Under the pieces are notes generated by a model that saw only the letters and a list, made by a program, of their open reading frames with translations, was not told where the DNA came from and did not search any database. A DNA stretch of 64,000 nucleotides. Origin: Ruania rhizosphaerae (GTDB lineage: Bacteria > Actinomycetota > Actinomycetes > Actinomycetales > Beutenbergiaceae). Both the position numbers and the translations under genes were made by a program. The stretch spans positions 124,001 to 188,000 of the forward strand of contig NZ_VSMB01000007.1 of NCBI RefSeq assembly GCF_009805705.1. Reading direction: 5' to 3'. Below are positions 63,461-64,000 of the stretch, piece after piece. The number at the start of each line of letters is the position of its first letter. Position 1 is the first letter of the stretch.

Positions 63461-64000
63461 TGCCTGGGCCGGCAGCCTTCGCGGCGGTCGATCTGGGCGC
63501 CACCTCCGGGCGGGTCATCCGCGCGGAGGTGGCTGGGACCTCCGACGGCGTGGTGTTGCGTGAGGTGGCGAGGTTTCCCAACGCAGCCACGGCGGATGAC
63601 GGCGGAACGTTGCGTTGGCACCTCACCGCCCTCTTTGAGGAGGTGCTCGAGGGGTTGCGGGCGGCCGGTGAGGCAGGGCCGCTCGACGGGATCGGGATCG
63701 ACACGTGGGCAGTCGACTACGGGCTGCTGGATGCTGACGGCCAGCTGCTCGCCGAGCCGGTCGCCTACCGCGACCCGCGCACCGAGGCGGTGATCGACGA
63801 CGTCCACACGAGAGTTCCGCCGTCGGACCTGTACGCCGTCTCGGGGATGCAGCACTTGCCGTTCAACACGGTCTACCAGCTGGCTGCCGAGCAGCGCGGT
63901 CCGCTGTGGGGCCGTGCCGAGCAGGCGCTGTTGCTGCCGGACCTTCTCGCTTACTGGCTCACCGGCGCGCGGGTGAGTGAGTACACGAACGCGTCCAGCA
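63460..64000 (+). CDS. rhaB: Rhamnulokinase (3' end outside window)
   Basis: This enzyme phosphorylates L-rhamnulose. About 180 residues of the N-terminal FGGY-kinase lobe are visible: AVDLGATSGRVIRAE (phosphate loop), GIDTWAVDYGLLD, YRDPRT and QHLPFNTVYQLAAE, all typical of RhaB. The ATG overlaps the stop of the aldolase-dehydrogenase gene (TGATG). The frame is open to the window edge. Confidence 0.93.
   Translation, partial: MPGPAAFAAVDLGATSGRVIRAEVAGTSDGVVLREVARFPNAATADDGGTLRWHLTALFEEVLEGLRAAGEAGPLDGIGIDTWAVDYGLLDADGQLLAEPVAYRDPRTEAVIDDVHTRVPPSDLYAVSGMQHLPFNTVYQLAAEQRGPLWGRAEQALLLPDLLAYWLTGARVSEYTNASS

Overview
The window comes from a high-GC actinobacterium, most likely Micrococcales. 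The basis is the GC-rich third codon positions, many GTG starts, a GlnR-type regulator, ClpC, DUF2516, FABP/nitrobindin-like and septum-formation-family genes, and apparent leaderless promoters. The genus cannot be read from the sequence. I count 53 protein-coding genes plus one decayed remnant. There is no rRNA, tRNA, CRISPR array, phage or insertion sequence that I can support.

Region 1 (1-10.1 kb) is phosphate metabolism: polyphosphate kinase, a Nudix/phosphatase fusion, pstSCAB behind a textbook PHO box, and on the other strand a Pit transporter with its DUF47 partner. Region 2 (10.1-23.7 kb) is mostly housekeeping: glnR, a nitrobindin-like protein, ygfZ, an FUSC transporter, threonine aldolase, asparaginase, dtd, an accessory AAA ATPase next to a macro-domain remnant, an MFS exporter, yigZ and clpC. 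Region 3 (23.7-34.2 kb) holds a sortase-anchored serine hydrolase with a MurR/RpiR regulator, an SGNH hydrolase, a MarR/EmrB-type drug exporter pair, a DEAD-box helicase, an ArsR/SRPBCC pair and a membrane-anchored glutaredoxin.

Region 4 (34.2-54.2 kb) is a catabolic island with four LacI-family regulators: araBDA; a sulfatase, sugar ABC transporter and GH1 glycosidase operon; a FucI-like isomerase; a lactate oxidase-type enzyme; and a nucleoside hydrolase. Region 5 (54.2-64 kb) is the most striking. It carries a Pls/PosA-type nonribosomal peptide synthetase of 1314 residues (A domain, carrier domain, then membrane segments and tandem hexapeptide-repeat-like domains). An M1 aminopeptidase overlaps it by four bases and a small phosphopantetheinyl transferase converges on that gene. 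My manual reading of the A-domain pocket gives a lysine-like code, so the locus looks like an epsilon-poly-lysine or related cationic homopolymer system. It is divergent from the rhamnose operon (rhaI, fused rhaD/dehydrogenase, rhaB), which runs off the window.

Regulatory DNA is unusually readable. LacI-type palindromes pair regulators with targets: TGTATCGTTTCA beside the LacI gene at 53.1 kb matches CTGAATCGTTTCAG in front of rhaI, and a 24-bp operator in front of the sulfatase recurs in part in front of its transporter. Several intergenic gaps hold long, near-perfect hairpins, and two of these sit between a binding-protein gene and its permeases.
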